Assembly: GCF_014212135.1 (NCBI RefSeq)
Contig: NZ_JACJVQ010000025.1
Coordinates: 1-64,000 of the forward strand
Source of the DNA: Cohnella thailandensis
GTDB lineage: Bacteria; Bacillota; Bacilli; Paenibacillales; Paenibacillaceae
Direction of reading: 5' to 3'
DNA: 64,000 nt
Position 1 is the stretch's first letter. Every line of letters begins with the position of its first letter. Below the pieces are notes generated by a model. That model made no database searches, was not told where the DNA came from, and saw nothing but the letters and a program-made list of their open reading frames with translations. Below are positions 33,298-41,175 of the stretch, piece after piece. Position numbers and translations under genes: made by a program.

Positions 33298-33354
33298 TTT
33301 CGAGTTCGTTCCCCTTTTTATTTCACTTCCATCTTCATCTTGCTTCCGACCGAA

Positions 33355-35151
33355 TCAGAAGCCCCAGCTGTCCAGCCACCGGATGCCGAAATTCATCCAT
33401 TCGCGGCTTATGGTCAAACCCGTATAAATCGGATAGAACCAGACGAACAAGACCGCCGCTCCCGTCAGGGTCAGAGCGGACAGCGCTTTGCCGACCCGCG
33501 GCGACTCCTGCTCGGCGAATCGCAATATCCAGACGATGGACAGGATGAGCAGCGGAACCATCGGGAAGTAGTGATACAAGAAAGTAATGCTTCTTGGCGA
33601 AACCATCCATGGCACATAGAACGACAAGTACATTACCGCGGTAACCAGAACGATCCGGCTTCTGCGAATCGCCCCCAGGAACCAGGAAGCCAACAGCGCG
33701 GCGAGGCCGCCCCACCAGACGAGCGGATTGCCGATCGCGGCGATGCTCTGAGCATCCCCTTGCGCCAAGTCCTTCCCGCCATAATACCAGACCGGCCTAA
33801 GCATCAGCGGCCAGGTGTACCACTTGGAGGAGTACGGATGCTTCTCCTTGACTCCCTTGTGGTAATCATACATGTTTTTCTGGTATTGCCACAAATCCTT
33901 GATGCTGTCGTCGGCTTTGGTCGATTGCAGGAATTGTGTATAGGACGCGACATAAGTGCCGACCGGAACGGCGATATAGAGTACGAGGCATGCCATTATC
34001 GTCAGGACGACGCGCTTCAGATAACCGTTGTCCCCGTTCTCCCGCGCCTCCTTCGCTCTTCGGTACAAGTACCAGAAGAACAGGATCGCCAGCCCCGCGC
34101 CTCCGTAGAGGTAGTTCCACTTGACCGAAGCGGCGCAACCGAAGAAGAAGCCCGACAGCCCGAGATAGAGGAAGCTTTTCCCGAAGCCGCCGTTGCGCCA
34201 CTTCGTCTCCCCGTAGAGATACATGAAGTAATACATCAAAATCGTAAACGTAACCCCGAAAATATCGACGTTCGCCATCCGCGAATGAACCAGATGGAAG
34301 CCTTCGAACATCAGCAGCAGAGTCGCCATGAACGCGTAACGGGTACGCTTGAACATTCCCCTGGCCGCCATGTAGAACACGGGCACCATAAGCGTGCCGC
34401 CGACCGCCGCCATGAAACGCCAGCCATACGGAGTCATCCCGAACAGCTCGACGCCCAGCGACAGAATGACTTTGCCGAGCGGCGGATGCGTATTCTCGTA
34501 CGGCTCCATTTTCTCGATGAATTCATAGGCCGTCCGGCCGTGATAAATCTCGTCGAAGTACATGCTGTTGCGGTAATCCGGACGATAGGGAGCTTCGGAC
34601 TGCTCGTCGAACGCGAGCGCTCCGCTTCCTTCGGTCAGCGTCCCCTTCTTCTCGTTGTCCGTGACGGACGCGATTGGGATCGGCGTCTTGCCGTCCGGCG
34701 AGAAGAACGCCGCTTCATACATCCGGAAGCCGACCCGGGTCGCCGTGTACCGCATGTAACGGGCTTCCACCAGCTTGTCCTCGGATTTCCATGTGAATGC
34801 CCGGCTTACTTTATGTTCAATCTCCGCGTAGGTCTGCCAGTTCAATCCGTCGAGGGAATATTCGACTTTGCTGTTGCCCGTCGCTCCCGGACCTTCATAC
34901 AGGTTCAGTCGGCCGACCGAACGCGTTTCCCCGAAATCCACCGTGAAGCCGTCCCCGGCAACCCCCGGCTTCCAGAACGTTTGCGGCGCCGACCGATTTC
35001 CCAAATCGTGGAAAGAAGCCAAAGCGGATACAAAAGTTAATATTGCGACCAGAATCCAATCTATCCGTCTCCACCTGCGGCTGCTCCGCTCCCCGGAGTC
35101 GGTCGATCCCCACCCGATAGGCGCCGATCGATCGTCCAATCTTCCTTCCAT
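33355..35151 (-). CDS. PMT-family (GT39) mannosyltransferase with discoidin-like insert
   Basis: About 598 residues from ATG 35151; a TTG 45 bases upstream lies in a promoter-like TACAAT and is not used. After TM1 (about 30-50) comes an external beta-rich domain (about 60-170) with discoidin/F5-8-type features such as VDFGETRSVGRLNLYEGPG and VEYSLDGLNWQTYAE. The PMT core follows: the catalytic acidic pair in YFDEIYHGRTAYEF, THPPLGKVIL and at least ten further membrane segments. It moves a sugar from a polyprenyl-phosphate carrier to a protein or glycan outside the cell. Neighbour 32269-33297 probably makes the donor. Confidence 0.9.
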   Translation of the reverse strand: MEGRLDDRSAPIGWGSTDSGERSSRRWRRIDWILVAILTFVSALASFHDLGNRSAPQTFWKPGVAGDGFTVDFGETRSVGRLNLYEGPGATGNSKVEYSLDGLNWQTYAEIEHKVSRAFTWKSEDKLVEARYMRYTATRVGFRMYEAAFFSPDGKTPIPIASVTDNEKKGTLTEGSGALAFDEQSEAPYRPDYRNSMYFDEIYHGRTAYEFIEKMEPYENTHPPLGKVILSLGVELFGMTPYGWRFMAAVGGTLMVPVFYMAARGMFKRTRYAFMATLLLMFEGFHLVHSRMANVDIFGVTFTILMYYFMYLYGETKWRNGGFGKSFLYLGLSGFFFGCAASVKWNYLYGGAGLAILFFWYLYRRAKEARENGDNGYLKRVVLTIMACLVLYIAVPVGTYVASYTQFLQSTKADDSIKDLWQYQKNMYDYHKGVKEKHPYSSKWYTWPLMLRPVWYYGGKDLAQGDAQSIAAIGNPLVWWGGLAALLASWFLGAIRRSRIVLVTAVMYLSFYVPWMVSPRSITFLYHYFPMVPLLILSIVWILRFAEQESPRVGKALSALTLTGAAVLFVWFYPIYTGLTISREWMNFGIRWLDSWGF

Positions 35152-35231
35152 TCCTGTCCTCGCCTTCCTAAACAGTCTGCTCCTATTGTAGACCAAACAG
35201 TACTTGCCGGAAAGTCCTAGACTGTCGATCG

Positions 35232-35256
35232 GTTCATCCTGCCTCCCTCGGGGTAA
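35232..35256 (+). promoter_or_regulatory. Sigma-B-type promoter for the GlsB/YeaQ-like gene
   Basis: GTTCAT, 13-base spacer, GGGTAA, against the sigma-B consensus GTTTAA-N12-15-GGGTAT. About 65 bases upstream of the 35324 start. Confidence 0.6.
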
Positions 35257-35323
35257 TAAAGATCAGCCACCCATCGTCTCCTACGCGGAGAGATGAATCA
35301 AATCCCGAAGGGAGGAGATAACG

Positions 35324-35581
35324 ATGTGGGGATTGTTACTAAGCATTGCGATGGCGATCCTGATCGGAATTATCGGCGACGCGCTCGTGCGAAGCCGAAT
35401 GCCCGGAGGCGTGTTCGGTTCCATGATCGCCGGTTTCGCCGGCGCTTGGCTCGGAATTCTGCTTCTCGGCGCATGGGGCCCGGTGATCGCCGGCTTCCCG
35501 ATCATCCCGTCCATCATCGGCTCGGCTCTGTTCGTTTTTCTGCTCGGAATGCTGGGCCAAGCACTTCGCAAAGCCGCTTAA
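35324..35581 (+). CDS. GlsB/YeaQ/YmgE-family stress membrane protein
   Basis: 85 residues, three hydrophobic segments and very Gly-rich: GIIGDALVRSRMPGGVFGSM is the family's typical loop, followed by GAWLGILLLGAWGPVIAG. These are small inner-membrane proteins induced by general stress. GGGAGGAG precedes ATG 35324. A sigma-B-type promoter lies upstream, and the YtxH gene follows after 26 bp, so both are likely in one SigB-dependent transcript. Confidence 0.85.
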   Translation: MWGLLLSIAMAILIGIIGDALVRSRMPGGVFGSMIAGFAGAWLGILLLGAWGPVIAGFPIIPSIIGSALFVFLLGMLGQALRKAA

Positions 35582-35607
35582 TCAACCCATCTAAGGAGGA
35601 GATCTCA

Positions 35608-35940
35608 ATGTCCACAACAAAAGGCATGGTCAAAGGTGTCGTTATCGGAGGAGCCATCGGCGCCGCAGCCGCTCTTCTGCTCGCTCCCAAATCCGGTCAA
35701 GAATTGCGCAAGGACATTCGGTCCAAATACAAACAGGCTTCCGAGCGTACGATGCAATGGGCATCCGAAGCTAACGCCAAGACGAAGGAGATCGCAAGCC
35801 AGGTCGGCCAGCACGCCTCCGAGCTCGTCGACAAAACCCTCTCCGTCGTTCGTACAGCCAAATCGGAAGCGGCGGACGCGGCCAACTCCGTCAAGCAAGA
35901 AGTCACCGCCGCAGCCAACTCCGAGCGCGGCAGCTCCTAA
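35608..35940 (+). CDS. YtxH-domain general stress protein
   Basis: 110 residues. The N-terminus KGVVIGGAIGAAAALLLAPK SGQELRKDI is the YtxH domain: one short glycine-rich membrane helix followed by APKSGxELR. The remainder is a charged helix with apolipoprotein-like heptads. YtxH proteins belong to the SigB general stress regulon in Bacillus. GGAGGAG stands before ATG 35608. Co-transcribed with 35324-35581; a strong terminator follows at 35960. Confidence 0.88.
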   Translation: MSTTKGMVKGVVIGGAIGAAAALLLAPKSGQELRKDIRSKYKQASERTMQWASEANAKTKEIASQVGQHASELVDKTLSVVRTAKSEAADAANSVKQEVTAAANSERGSS

Positions 35941-35959
35941 GCCTCGCTTCCGCGTCCCG

Positions 35960-35994
35960 CGCGCCCCCCGACTATGCTCGGGGGGCGCGTTTTT
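35960..35994 (+). terminator. YtxH gene terminator
   Basis: CGCGCCCCCCG-actatgct-CGGGGGGCGCG, an 11-bp perfect stem, followed by TTTTT. Confidence 0.92.
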
Positions 35995-36100
35995 CGCTTT
36001 TTCCTCGCTCCGGGCCTCCTCCTCTTCCGCGCATCCCTCCCTTGGCACTTTCCAACCATTCTCCCCCTTCTCACCTTTCCTCCCTTAACACCCTATCCAC

Positions 36101-36160
36101 ATTATCCGCCTTAATTACCTTAACTACCTTATCCGCCTTAACTACCTTAACCCTTAACCT
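36101..36160 (+). repeat. Tandem pyrimidine-rich repeat
   Basis: About two copies of a 28-base unit built from TTATCCGCC, TTAAyTACC and TTAACTACC between 36101 and 36160. It lies in a C/T-rich gap (35995-36450). An open frame crosses it (36042-36371), but its Ser/Thr/Leu-only composition and absence of a ribosome site argue against a gene. Confidence 0.7.
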
Positions 36161-36226
36161 ACTATCCCCTCTTGTCAGAACCGCGTTCCTTCGCTTTTCT
36201 TCTCCTTGTTCATCGCCAGCCAGCAG

Positions 36227-36258
36227 CTTAAAAACCACTATCCCCCCTCCTCAGAAAG
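36227..36258. repeat. Half-copy of the palindromic element
   Basis: AAAAACCACTATCCCCC followed by CTCAGAAAGGGG: the same left arm as the full element at 36297, with a truncated right arm. Confidence 0.7.
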
Positions 36259-36296
36259 GGGCACTCCCACTCTGCACCTCCCCAATCCACCGACGC

Positions 36297-36349
36297 CAGA
36301 AAAAAACCACTATCCCCTTCTGTCAGAAGGGGATAGTGGTTTTTTTCTG
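36297..36349. repeat. 53-bp near-perfect palindrome (26-bp arms)
   Basis: Bases 36297-36322 are the exact reverse complement of 36324-36349 around a single central T. The arm contains AAAAAAACCACTATCCCC. The A-tract and T-tract at the two ends make it a possible bidirectional terminator; relatives at 18583, 36227 and 37501 make it a repeat family. Confidence 0.9.
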
Positions 36350-36450
36350 CTTTTTCCATGAAGCCCCTTGAGAACCCTCTGAGGACCATTATCCCAAGCC
36401 CTTAGAACAAACCTCCCACCATTCGAATTGGATATCATTTCTTATTTTTA

Positions 36451-36479
36451 TTGAAATGAGAACGTATGTTTGGTATAAT
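36451..36479 (+). promoter_or_regulatory. Consensus sigma-A promoter of the transposase-like gene
   Basis: TTGAAA, 17-base spacer, TATAAT with an upstream TG (TGGTATAAT). The best-matching vegetative promoter seen in the window. Confidence 0.85.
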
Positions 36480-36533
36480 AAAATCACAAGATTCAGGAGA
36501 TGCTTACCTACCGTGTCAAAGGAGTCGTCCGCG

Positions 36534-37448
36534 ATGGATGCATTCAATGAAAAGTTCTCAACCGATCAGCAATGCGCAGAGGCTCTTTTTCACGCGCGTT
36601 GGCCCGACGGTTTCCGTTGTCCGAACTGCCGCCATCCGGAGTATTACTTGACTCGGACTCGCCGTCACCCTCTTTTCGAATGCAAATCCTGCCGTCACCA
36701 GACGTCCCTGATCGCCGGCACGATTATGGGAGGCAGCTCGACCTCGCTCTCCAAGTGGTTCAAAGCCTTTTATCTGATGTCTCTTCCCGGCGGAATCAGC
36801 GCCGTTCGGCTGTCCGAAGCCATCGAAGTTACCTATAAAACAGCTTGGCTAATGGCTCACAAGATTCGAGAAGCCATGCGTACCGCCGAGCAATCCGTCA
36901 AACTTGAAGGCGTAGTTCAAGTGTCGACTTTCGGTTATGGATATGCTCTGTTTTTTGACGCTCATCAGCCGGTCTTGTTAGGCGGTTCTTTTAATGAACA
37001 AGGCGAACTGCAACAAATCAAGCTCCAGCAGCCCGATCCCGATCATGTCCGATTACCTGCTCGAACAGTAGATAAGGAGGGATATCTAGCATTCCTTGCC
37101 GAACATGTGAATAGTTCCGAGGTGACCTCGCTCCCTTACTATGCCAAAGTTCACCCGCAACTGGGCCCTTTTCGCCTGACGGTGAAGAATTGGTTGAATT
37201 CCACCTTTGGCGGCATCGGAGCCAAGCATTTGCATGCTTATTTGAACGAGTATAGTTTTCGAATCAATGCGGAGATGTACGACGTCGAAGGGACATCCTT
37301 TCGTTCGTTGCTCTCCTGGTGCGCCACAACCGCCAAAATCACTTACCGCCACCTAATCCGACCGCGCCGAACTCTTCCCATCGTTTGGAAGCAATTCGAG
37401 ACGAAAGCCAAATGGATCGCCAGACATCGGGAAGCCTGGAGCTATTGA
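36534..37448 (+). CDS. Zinc-ribbon IS1595-like transposase, apparently lacking the DDE residues
   Basis: 304 residues from ATG 36534 (AAAGGAG nine bases upstream). The N-terminal zinc ribbon is intact (CPNC and CKSC pairs in FRCPNCRHPEYYLT and FECKSCRHQTSL), followed by the IS1595-type helix region (STSLSKWFKAFYLMSLPGGI, VTYKTAWLMAHKIREAM). Where active members have a D-E-x-Y-I/V-G-G strand this protein has LEGVVQVSTFGYGY, and the late NTIEGFWS-type Glu region reads TVKNWLNSTFGG before HLHAYLNEYSFRIN. So the catalytic residues seem to be gone although the frame is uninterrupted. It may be a domesticated DNA-binding protein. The strong promoter suggests it is expressed. Confidence 0.75.
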   Translation: MDAFNEKFSTDQQCAEALFHARWPDGFRCPNCRHPEYYLTRTRRHPLFECKSCRHQTSLIAGTIMGGSSTSLSKWFKAFYLMSLPGGISAVRLSEAIEVTYKTAWLMAHKIREAMRTAEQSVKLEGVVQVSTFGYGYALFFDAHQPVLLGGSFNEQGELQQIKLQQPDPDHVRLPARTVDKEGYLAFLAEHVNSSEVTSLPYYAKVHPQLGPFRLTVKNWLNSTFGGIGAKHLHAYLNEYSFRINAEMYDVEGTSFRSLLSWCATTAKITYRHLIRPRRTLPIVWKQFETKAKWIARHREAWSY

Positions 37449-37500
37449 TATCGTAATGACGAGACTTTTAAACGTGGCTGATACGCTCTCTAACTACTTT

Positions 37501-37530
37501 GTTCTGAGACGAGGGGATAATGGTTTTTGG
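37501..37530. repeat. Right-arm copy of the palindromic element
   Basis: GTTCTGAGACGAGGGGATAA TGGTTTTTGG, nearly identical to 18634-18660. With the copies at 36227-36349 it brackets the transposase-like gene. Confidence 0.65.
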
Positions 37531-37638
37531 GGAGGTTTCGGGATAGGAGCGTCTGTCCGGGGAAAACGAAGACCGCGAGAACGAGAGACTAAACGGCGAG
37601 AGAGAGAAAGGATAAACGGAGGAGGAGGAGGCATGATC

Positions 37639-37673
37639 AAAAAAAGGGAAGAGCGGAAATACCGCTGCTTCCC
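37639..37673 (-). terminator. Terminator after the 37692 gene
   Basis: On the minus strand GGGAAG-c-AGCGG-tattt-CCGCT-CTTCCC with one bulge, followed by seven Ts. Confidence 0.88.
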
Positions 37674-37691
37674 TTGGCGTTCTTAGATTAG

Positions 37692-38039
37692 TTAGTTAGG
37701 GAGAGGGAGATCGCGATTGCGAGATTCCTCCTCCAGAAGGGATCGGAACTGCTCAAGGGTTGTCCCATCGCTAAGATGTTCCGGAACGGAGATCGATGAG
37801 CACTCTTCCCTGCGGAATTCGCTGCCGTGCAAGAAGTAGCCGTACTCTCTAGCAAGGGTATACATTTGACAGAAACGATCGGCTGCATCTTTGGCTTGGG
37901 ATTCCGTGTCGTAAATGGCGAGCTGGTTCCCTCGGCCCAGTGGGTTCGAACGGGCTTGAATGCTTAGCTGATAGGCGTCTTCTTCCTGACGAACCAAAAC
38001 GTCACATTCGAAGCAACGGAGCTCATATCGAACACTCAT
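37692..38039 (-). CDS. Conserved-looking hypothetical protein, SigB-linked
   Basis: 115 residues, starting MSVRYELRCFECDVLVRQEE. It is soluble, acidic, has three Cys (two in CFEC, a possible metal or redox pair) and no family that I recognise. ATG 38039 is preceded by GGCGGTGG; a GTG three codons earlier is possible. The 5' leader holds a 10-bp inverted repeat (38060-38089) overlapping the -10 of a sigma-B-like promoter. It follows sigB on the same strand, so it may also be read from the rsbV promoter. A strong terminator ends the unit. Confidence 0.65.
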   Translation of the reverse strand: MSVRYELRCFECDVLVRQEEDAYQLSIQARSNPLGRGNQLAIYDTESQAKDAADRFCQMYTLAREYGYFLHGSEFRREECSSISVPEHLSDGTTLEQFRSLLEEESRNRDLPLPN

Positions 38040-38059
38040 CCTTGCCACCGCCTTTGCTG

Positions 38060-38112
38060 AATAAGAGATTGTGGTGCGTATCTCTTATTACCCGTTAGCT
38101 CCCGAATGAATC
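38060..38112 (-). promoter_or_regulatory. Sigma-B-like promoter with overlapping inverted repeat
   Basis: GATTCA, 13-base spacer, GGGTAA on the minus strand (38088-38112), about 50 bases before 38039. An inverted repeat AATAAGAGAT/ATCTCTTATT (38060-38069, 38080-38089) sits at the expected transcript start. Confidence 0.4.
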
Positions 38113-38875
38113 AAGCTTCTTCGCTTATCCAGCTTCTTAATTGTTCGATTGCTCTTCTTTGTATGCGGGAAATGCTCATCTGGGAAACGCCCAACTGCTC
38201 GGCTACGTTGCGCTGAGAATAGCCTTCGTTATAAAGAAGCAGGACCACCTTGCGTTCTTCCGGCTTCAACCGATTCATGGCCTCTTCCAGGTCCATTCTT
38301 CGTTCTGCGCTTATGTAGTCGTCAGCCGGGGAATGAAGCAATTCGCCCAAGGTGGACGTGCTCTCTTCCTCGTTGATGGGGGTATCCAGAGAAACATAGT
38401 GATACATCTCTCTTCCGGCCAGCACTTCCAGCGTCTCTTCGACATCCATCTCCAGCTTGGCGGCGATCTCTTCGACGCTAGGAGACCGTTCCAGTTGGAC
38501 GGTAAGCTCGTCGATCGTCTGCTGAACGGTAAGACCCTTCTCTTTGATTCTTCTCGGCACCTGAATGTACCAAGACTTATCCCTTAGGTAGTTTTTCATC
38601 TGGCCGACGATGCTCTTCATGACATAAGGCTCGAACGGCATCCCAAGGGAGGGATCATACTGCTGCAACAGCCGAAAGATCGACATGCGTCCGACCTGGA
38701 ACAGATCCTCTTGAAGATCGGGCCGGTTGCGGGAGATTTTGTTGGCGGCCATTCTGGCCAAAGGTTCGTAATCGCGCACGAGTTCGTCGGCAAGCTCTTT
38801 GCTGAGCGTGCGTTGGTACTCCAGCAGCTTCTGCCGGGCATCGTCGGGCTGACGCATACCCTCGCGATTGCTCAT
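38111..38875 (-). CDS. sigB: General stress sigma factor SigB
   Basis: 254 residues. Region 2 (about 30-100) contains LVRDYEPLARMAANKI, EDLFQVGRMSIFRLLQQYDP and FEPYVMKSIVGQMKNYLRD; region 3 follows; region 4 has the helix-turn-helix GYSQRNVAEQLGVSQMSISRIQRRA. It resembles SigB/SigF/SigG; the rsbV-rsbW context and the absence of a spoIIAB-type order with spoIIAC support SigB. Its start overlaps rsbW by four bases. Held inactive by RsbW, released when RsbV is dephosphorylated. Confidence 0.9.
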   Translation of the reverse strand: MSNREGMRQPDDARQKLLEYQRTLSKELADELVRDYEPLARMAANKISRNRPDLQEDLFQVGRMSIFRLLQQYDPSLGMPFEPYVMKSIVGQMKNYLRDKSWYIQVPRRIKEKGLTVQQTIDELTVQLERSPSVEEIAAKLEMDVEETLEVLAGREMYHYVSLDTPINEEESTSTLGELLHSPADDYISAERRMDLEEAMNRLKPEERKVVLLLYNEGYSQRNVAEQLGVSQMSISRIQRRAIEQLRSWISEEA

Positions 38876-39312
38876 ACGGTCTCGGGAGCCGTACGGCGCT
38901 TGGTCAGCGTGACGGCTGTTCCATTCTCGGTATTCAATTCCACGCGATCCATCAACGCCTGCATCAGGTATAGTCCTAATCCGCCCGACTGGATCTCCTC
39001 AATGGACTTACCGTGCAGATTTGACGTTCGGGACGCTTCGGGAGCCTGAAAGCTCTCCCCATGATCGCGAATCGTGATTTGAAGCTCCTCCTCGCCGATC
39101 CACCCGAATTCGATATCGATATGGCCTCCCGTTCCTTGATACGCGTGAAGAACGGCATTATTGCAAGCTTCCGACACGGCCACCTTCATATCCTCGATCT
39201 CCTCATAGGAAAATTTGAGCTTGGTGGCTAATCCGAATAACGTCAGACGAACGAGGTCGACGAATTCAGGCTGAGCAGGAACCGTCAGCTTGACGTTGTT
39301 ATCTGTTACCAT
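38872..39312 (-). CDS. rsbW: Anti-sigma-B serine kinase RsbW
   Basis: 146 residues with a GHKL ATPase fold: N-box VSEACNNAVLHAY (about 46-60), IRDHGESF as the G1-type motif, and GGLGLYLMQALMDRVEL near the end. RsbW binds SigB and phosphorylates RsbV. The stop overlaps the sigB start (ATGA) and it follows rsbV by 57 bp. AAAGGTAGAGG lies upstream of ATG 39312. Confidence 0.93.
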   Translation of the reverse strand: MVTDNNVKLTVPAQPEFVDLVRLTLFGLATKLKFSYEEIEDMKVAVSEACNNAVLHAYQGTGGHIDIEFGWIGEEELQITIRDHGESFQAPEASRTSNLHGKSIEEIQSGGLGLYLMQALMDRVELNTENGTAVTLTKRRTAPETV

Positions 39313-39369
39313 GGAGTGTTCATCCTCTACCTTTCATCATTTGAGTGTGCAGCCGAAGCCAACCGAGAT

Positions 39370-39693
39370 TCAAGCTCTAGCCGAGTCCAGAAAAGGGGAA
39401 ATTCCCGTCATGTCGAACAGCTTGCGAATATGATCCGATACTTCTTCCACGGCGAACGGCGCTTGGCGCGCGTGTCGAGCCTTGACGATACCGATTAGAA
39501 TGCCTATTCCCGTGCTGTCGATATATTTTAAGTCCTTCAGATTCAACACCAATTTACGATCCGCCAGCTCCACGAGAGGCTCCATTGTCGTCCTCATCTG
39601 GGAAGCGACTTCAAGGTCCAGCTCCCCGGACAAATAAATAACGGTGAGCCCCTCCCGGTTCTCGGTTCGAAAGCTCAATTTATCAGTCTTCAT
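39370..39693 (-). CDS. rsbV: Anti-anti-sigma factor RsbV
   Basis: 107 residues, a single STAS domain. The phosphorylatable serine lies in LKYIDSTGIGILIGI (the DSTG motif). Unphosphorylated RsbV takes RsbW away from SigB. It is the first gene of rsbV-rsbW-sigB with GGAGGAGG upstream, and has a sigma-B-type promoter (39745-39770), so the operon should be autoregulated as in Bacillus. Confidence 0.94.
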   Translation of the reverse strand: MKTDKLSFRTENREGLTVIYLSGELDLEVASQMRTTMEPLVELADRKLVLNLKDLKYIDSTGIGILIGIVKARHARQAPFAVEEVSDHIRKLFDMTGISPFLDSARA

Positions 39694-39744
39694 GAGAAAC
39701 CTCCTCCAACATAGATCAACCCTATTAAATACGTTCTTCTTTCC

Positions 39745-39770
39745 TTACCCTTCGAACTTTTCCTTGAAAC
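39745..39770 (-). promoter_or_regulatory. Sigma-B-type promoter of rsbV-rsbW-sigB
   Basis: GTTTCA, 14-base spacer, GGGTAA on the minus strand, about 50 bases before the rsbV start codon. Autoregulation at this position is the known arrangement in Bacillus. Confidence 0.8.
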
Positions 39771-39816
39771 ATGTGAACGCTAAAAAAAGCGGATAGTTGC
39801 GGCGGCCGGCCCCCCC

Positions 39817-39841
39817 GTTCGATGATGGCAAAGTTGGGTAA
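39817..39841 (+). promoter_or_regulatory. Divergent sigma-B-like promoter for the FAD oxidoreductase
   Basis: GTTCGA, 13-base spacer, GGGTAA, about 70 bases before 39912. Back to back with the rsbV promoter. Confidence 0.5.
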
Positions 39842-39911
39842 ATGGAGAATACTTAGGAAGGGGCGCTTGCCGATGCTTGCGGCCCGCTTTATTAGGATGG
39901 AGGAATAAATC

Positions 39912-41144
39912 GTGACGTTGCACTACGGATCGCTCTATTGGCCTTCAACGCGGCCGAATCCCCCTTCTTATCCGCAGCTGTTCGAACCGGTCCGTTGCCA
40001 TGCCCTGGTCATCGGCGGGGGCATGTCGGGAATCGCATGCGGCTATACGTTAGTTCGAAGCGGCATCGATGCGGTCCTTATCGAACAGGGAACCATCGCA
40101 TCCGGGAGCACGGCGGCCAATACCGGATTGCTTCAATATTCCAACGATATCATGCTATCCGAGCTCGCGAAGCAGATCGGCGACGAGGACGCCGTCGAAT
40201 TCTATCGGGCATGCAAGAATGCGGTAGAGCAGCTTGTCCAGGTCGCGAACGGATTGCCTCGCGAAGTTGATCTTAGACGCCGCAGCAGCTTCTACTTCGC
40301 AAGCAGCGAATCCGATCTGCCTTCGCTGCGCAGGGAGCATGAAATGCTGGACCGACACGGCTTCGGCGTGGAATGGTGGGACGCCGACCGGATCGAGAGC
40401 GTCTTCCCGTTCCGCAAAAGCGGAGCCATCGTCACGCACGGGGACGCTGAACTGAACCCGTTCCTCTTCGTGACGTCTCTTGCCGAATCCGCCGCTCAGG
40501 CCGGACTGCGCATCTACGAGAAAACCTCGGCTCTCTCCGTTGAGGGAGTCAAAGGAAATTTTATCGTTCGAACCAACCATGGCGAGATTCATGCGGAGCA
40601 TATCGTTTATGCCGTGGGTTATACGCCCGAGTCGGCGGGAGATGCCCGGGTCAACGCCAAGTTCACTCGCACTTATGCGATAGCAACGAAACCGATCCGT
40701 CGCTCTCTCTCGAATTGGCATCAGCGGTTTATGCTATGGGAGACCGCTCGCCCTTACCTTTATCTGCGGACGACGAATGACGACCGCATTATCGTCGGAG
40801 GACTGGACGAGAACTATCGTCAGCCTGTCTTAACGGATACCGATCTGAGGCAGCGTTCCCGGCGTCTCCTGTCGGAGCTTCGGCAGCTGTTTCCCGACTT
40901 CGAGGCCGAAGCCGAGTACGAATGGTGCGGCACTTTCGCGGAATCCGGCGACAACCTGCCGTGGATCGGGGAAGACCCCGGGACTCCGGGTCGCTATTAT
41001 GCTCTCGGATATGGAGGCAACGGCACGATTTACAGCGCGATCGCCGCCCGATTGATCCGAGATGACATCATGGGAATCAAACATCCCATCGCCTCGATCG
41101 TTTCCCCGGATCGACGAACACATAAGAAGGCCGCATTCCGCTAA
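39912..41144 (+). CDS. FAD-dependent oxidoreductase (DAO family)
   Basis: 410 residues from GTG 39912. N-terminal FAD-binding ALVIGGGMSGIACGYTLVRS with the glycine-rich dinucleotide fold, then GSTAANTGLLQYSNDIML, typical of DadA/glycine-oxidase-like DAO enzymes. A C-terminal GYGGNGTIYSAIAARLI completes the FAD site. Soluble, no signal peptide. It oxidises an amine or amino acid, but the substrate is unknown. Divergent from rsbV with a sigma-B-like promoter, so probably part of the stress response. A 13-bp hairpin overlaps its stop codon. Confidence 0.85.
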   Translation: MTLHYGSLYWPSTRPNPPSYPQLFEPVRCHALVIGGGMSGIACGYTLVRSGIDAVLIEQGTIASGSTAANTGLLQYSNDIMLSELAKQIGDEDAVEFYRACKNAVEQLVQVANGLPREVDLRRRSSFYFASSESDLPSLRREHEMLDRHGFGVEWWDADRIESVFPFRKSGAIVTHGDAELNPFLFVTSLAESAAQAGLRIYEKTSALSVEGVKGNFIVRTNHGEIHAEHIVYAVGYTPESAGDARVNAKFTRTYAIATKPIRRSLSNWHQRFMLWETARPYLYLRTTNDDRIIVGGLDENYRQPVLTDTDLRQRSRRLLSELRQLFPDFEAEAEYEWCGTFAESGDNLPWIGEDPGTPGRYYALGYGGNGTIYSAIAARLIRDDIMGIKHPIASIVSPDRRTHKKAAFR

Positions 41145-41159
41145 ATCGGAATGCGGCCT
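41128..41159. terminator. Perfect hairpin across the stop codon, no U-tract
   Basis: AGGCCGCATTCCG-ctaaat-CGGAATGCGGCCT, 13-bp arms, with the TAA inside the loop. It separates the convergent genes 39912-41144 and 41176-41679 and may be a symmetric terminator or a 3'-end stabiliser. Confidence 0.6.
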
Positions 41160-41175
41160 GAATACGGCCTTCCTG

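Noticed and set aside
33070-35040. 656-codon open frame on the plus strand
   Set aside because: It is antisense to the GT2 and PMT genes, which have clear motifs; its Arg/His/Pro-rich composition is that of a GC-rich shadow.
36042-36371. 109-codon open frame in the C/T-rich region
   Set aside because: Composition is only the tandem pyrimidine repeats and the palindrome; no ribosome site.
38111-38875. SigF or SigG instead of SigB
   Set aside because: The adjacent rsbV-rsbW, the PP2C-kinase-methyltransferase module and the sigma-B-type promoter fit SigB better; no spoIIA neighbours.
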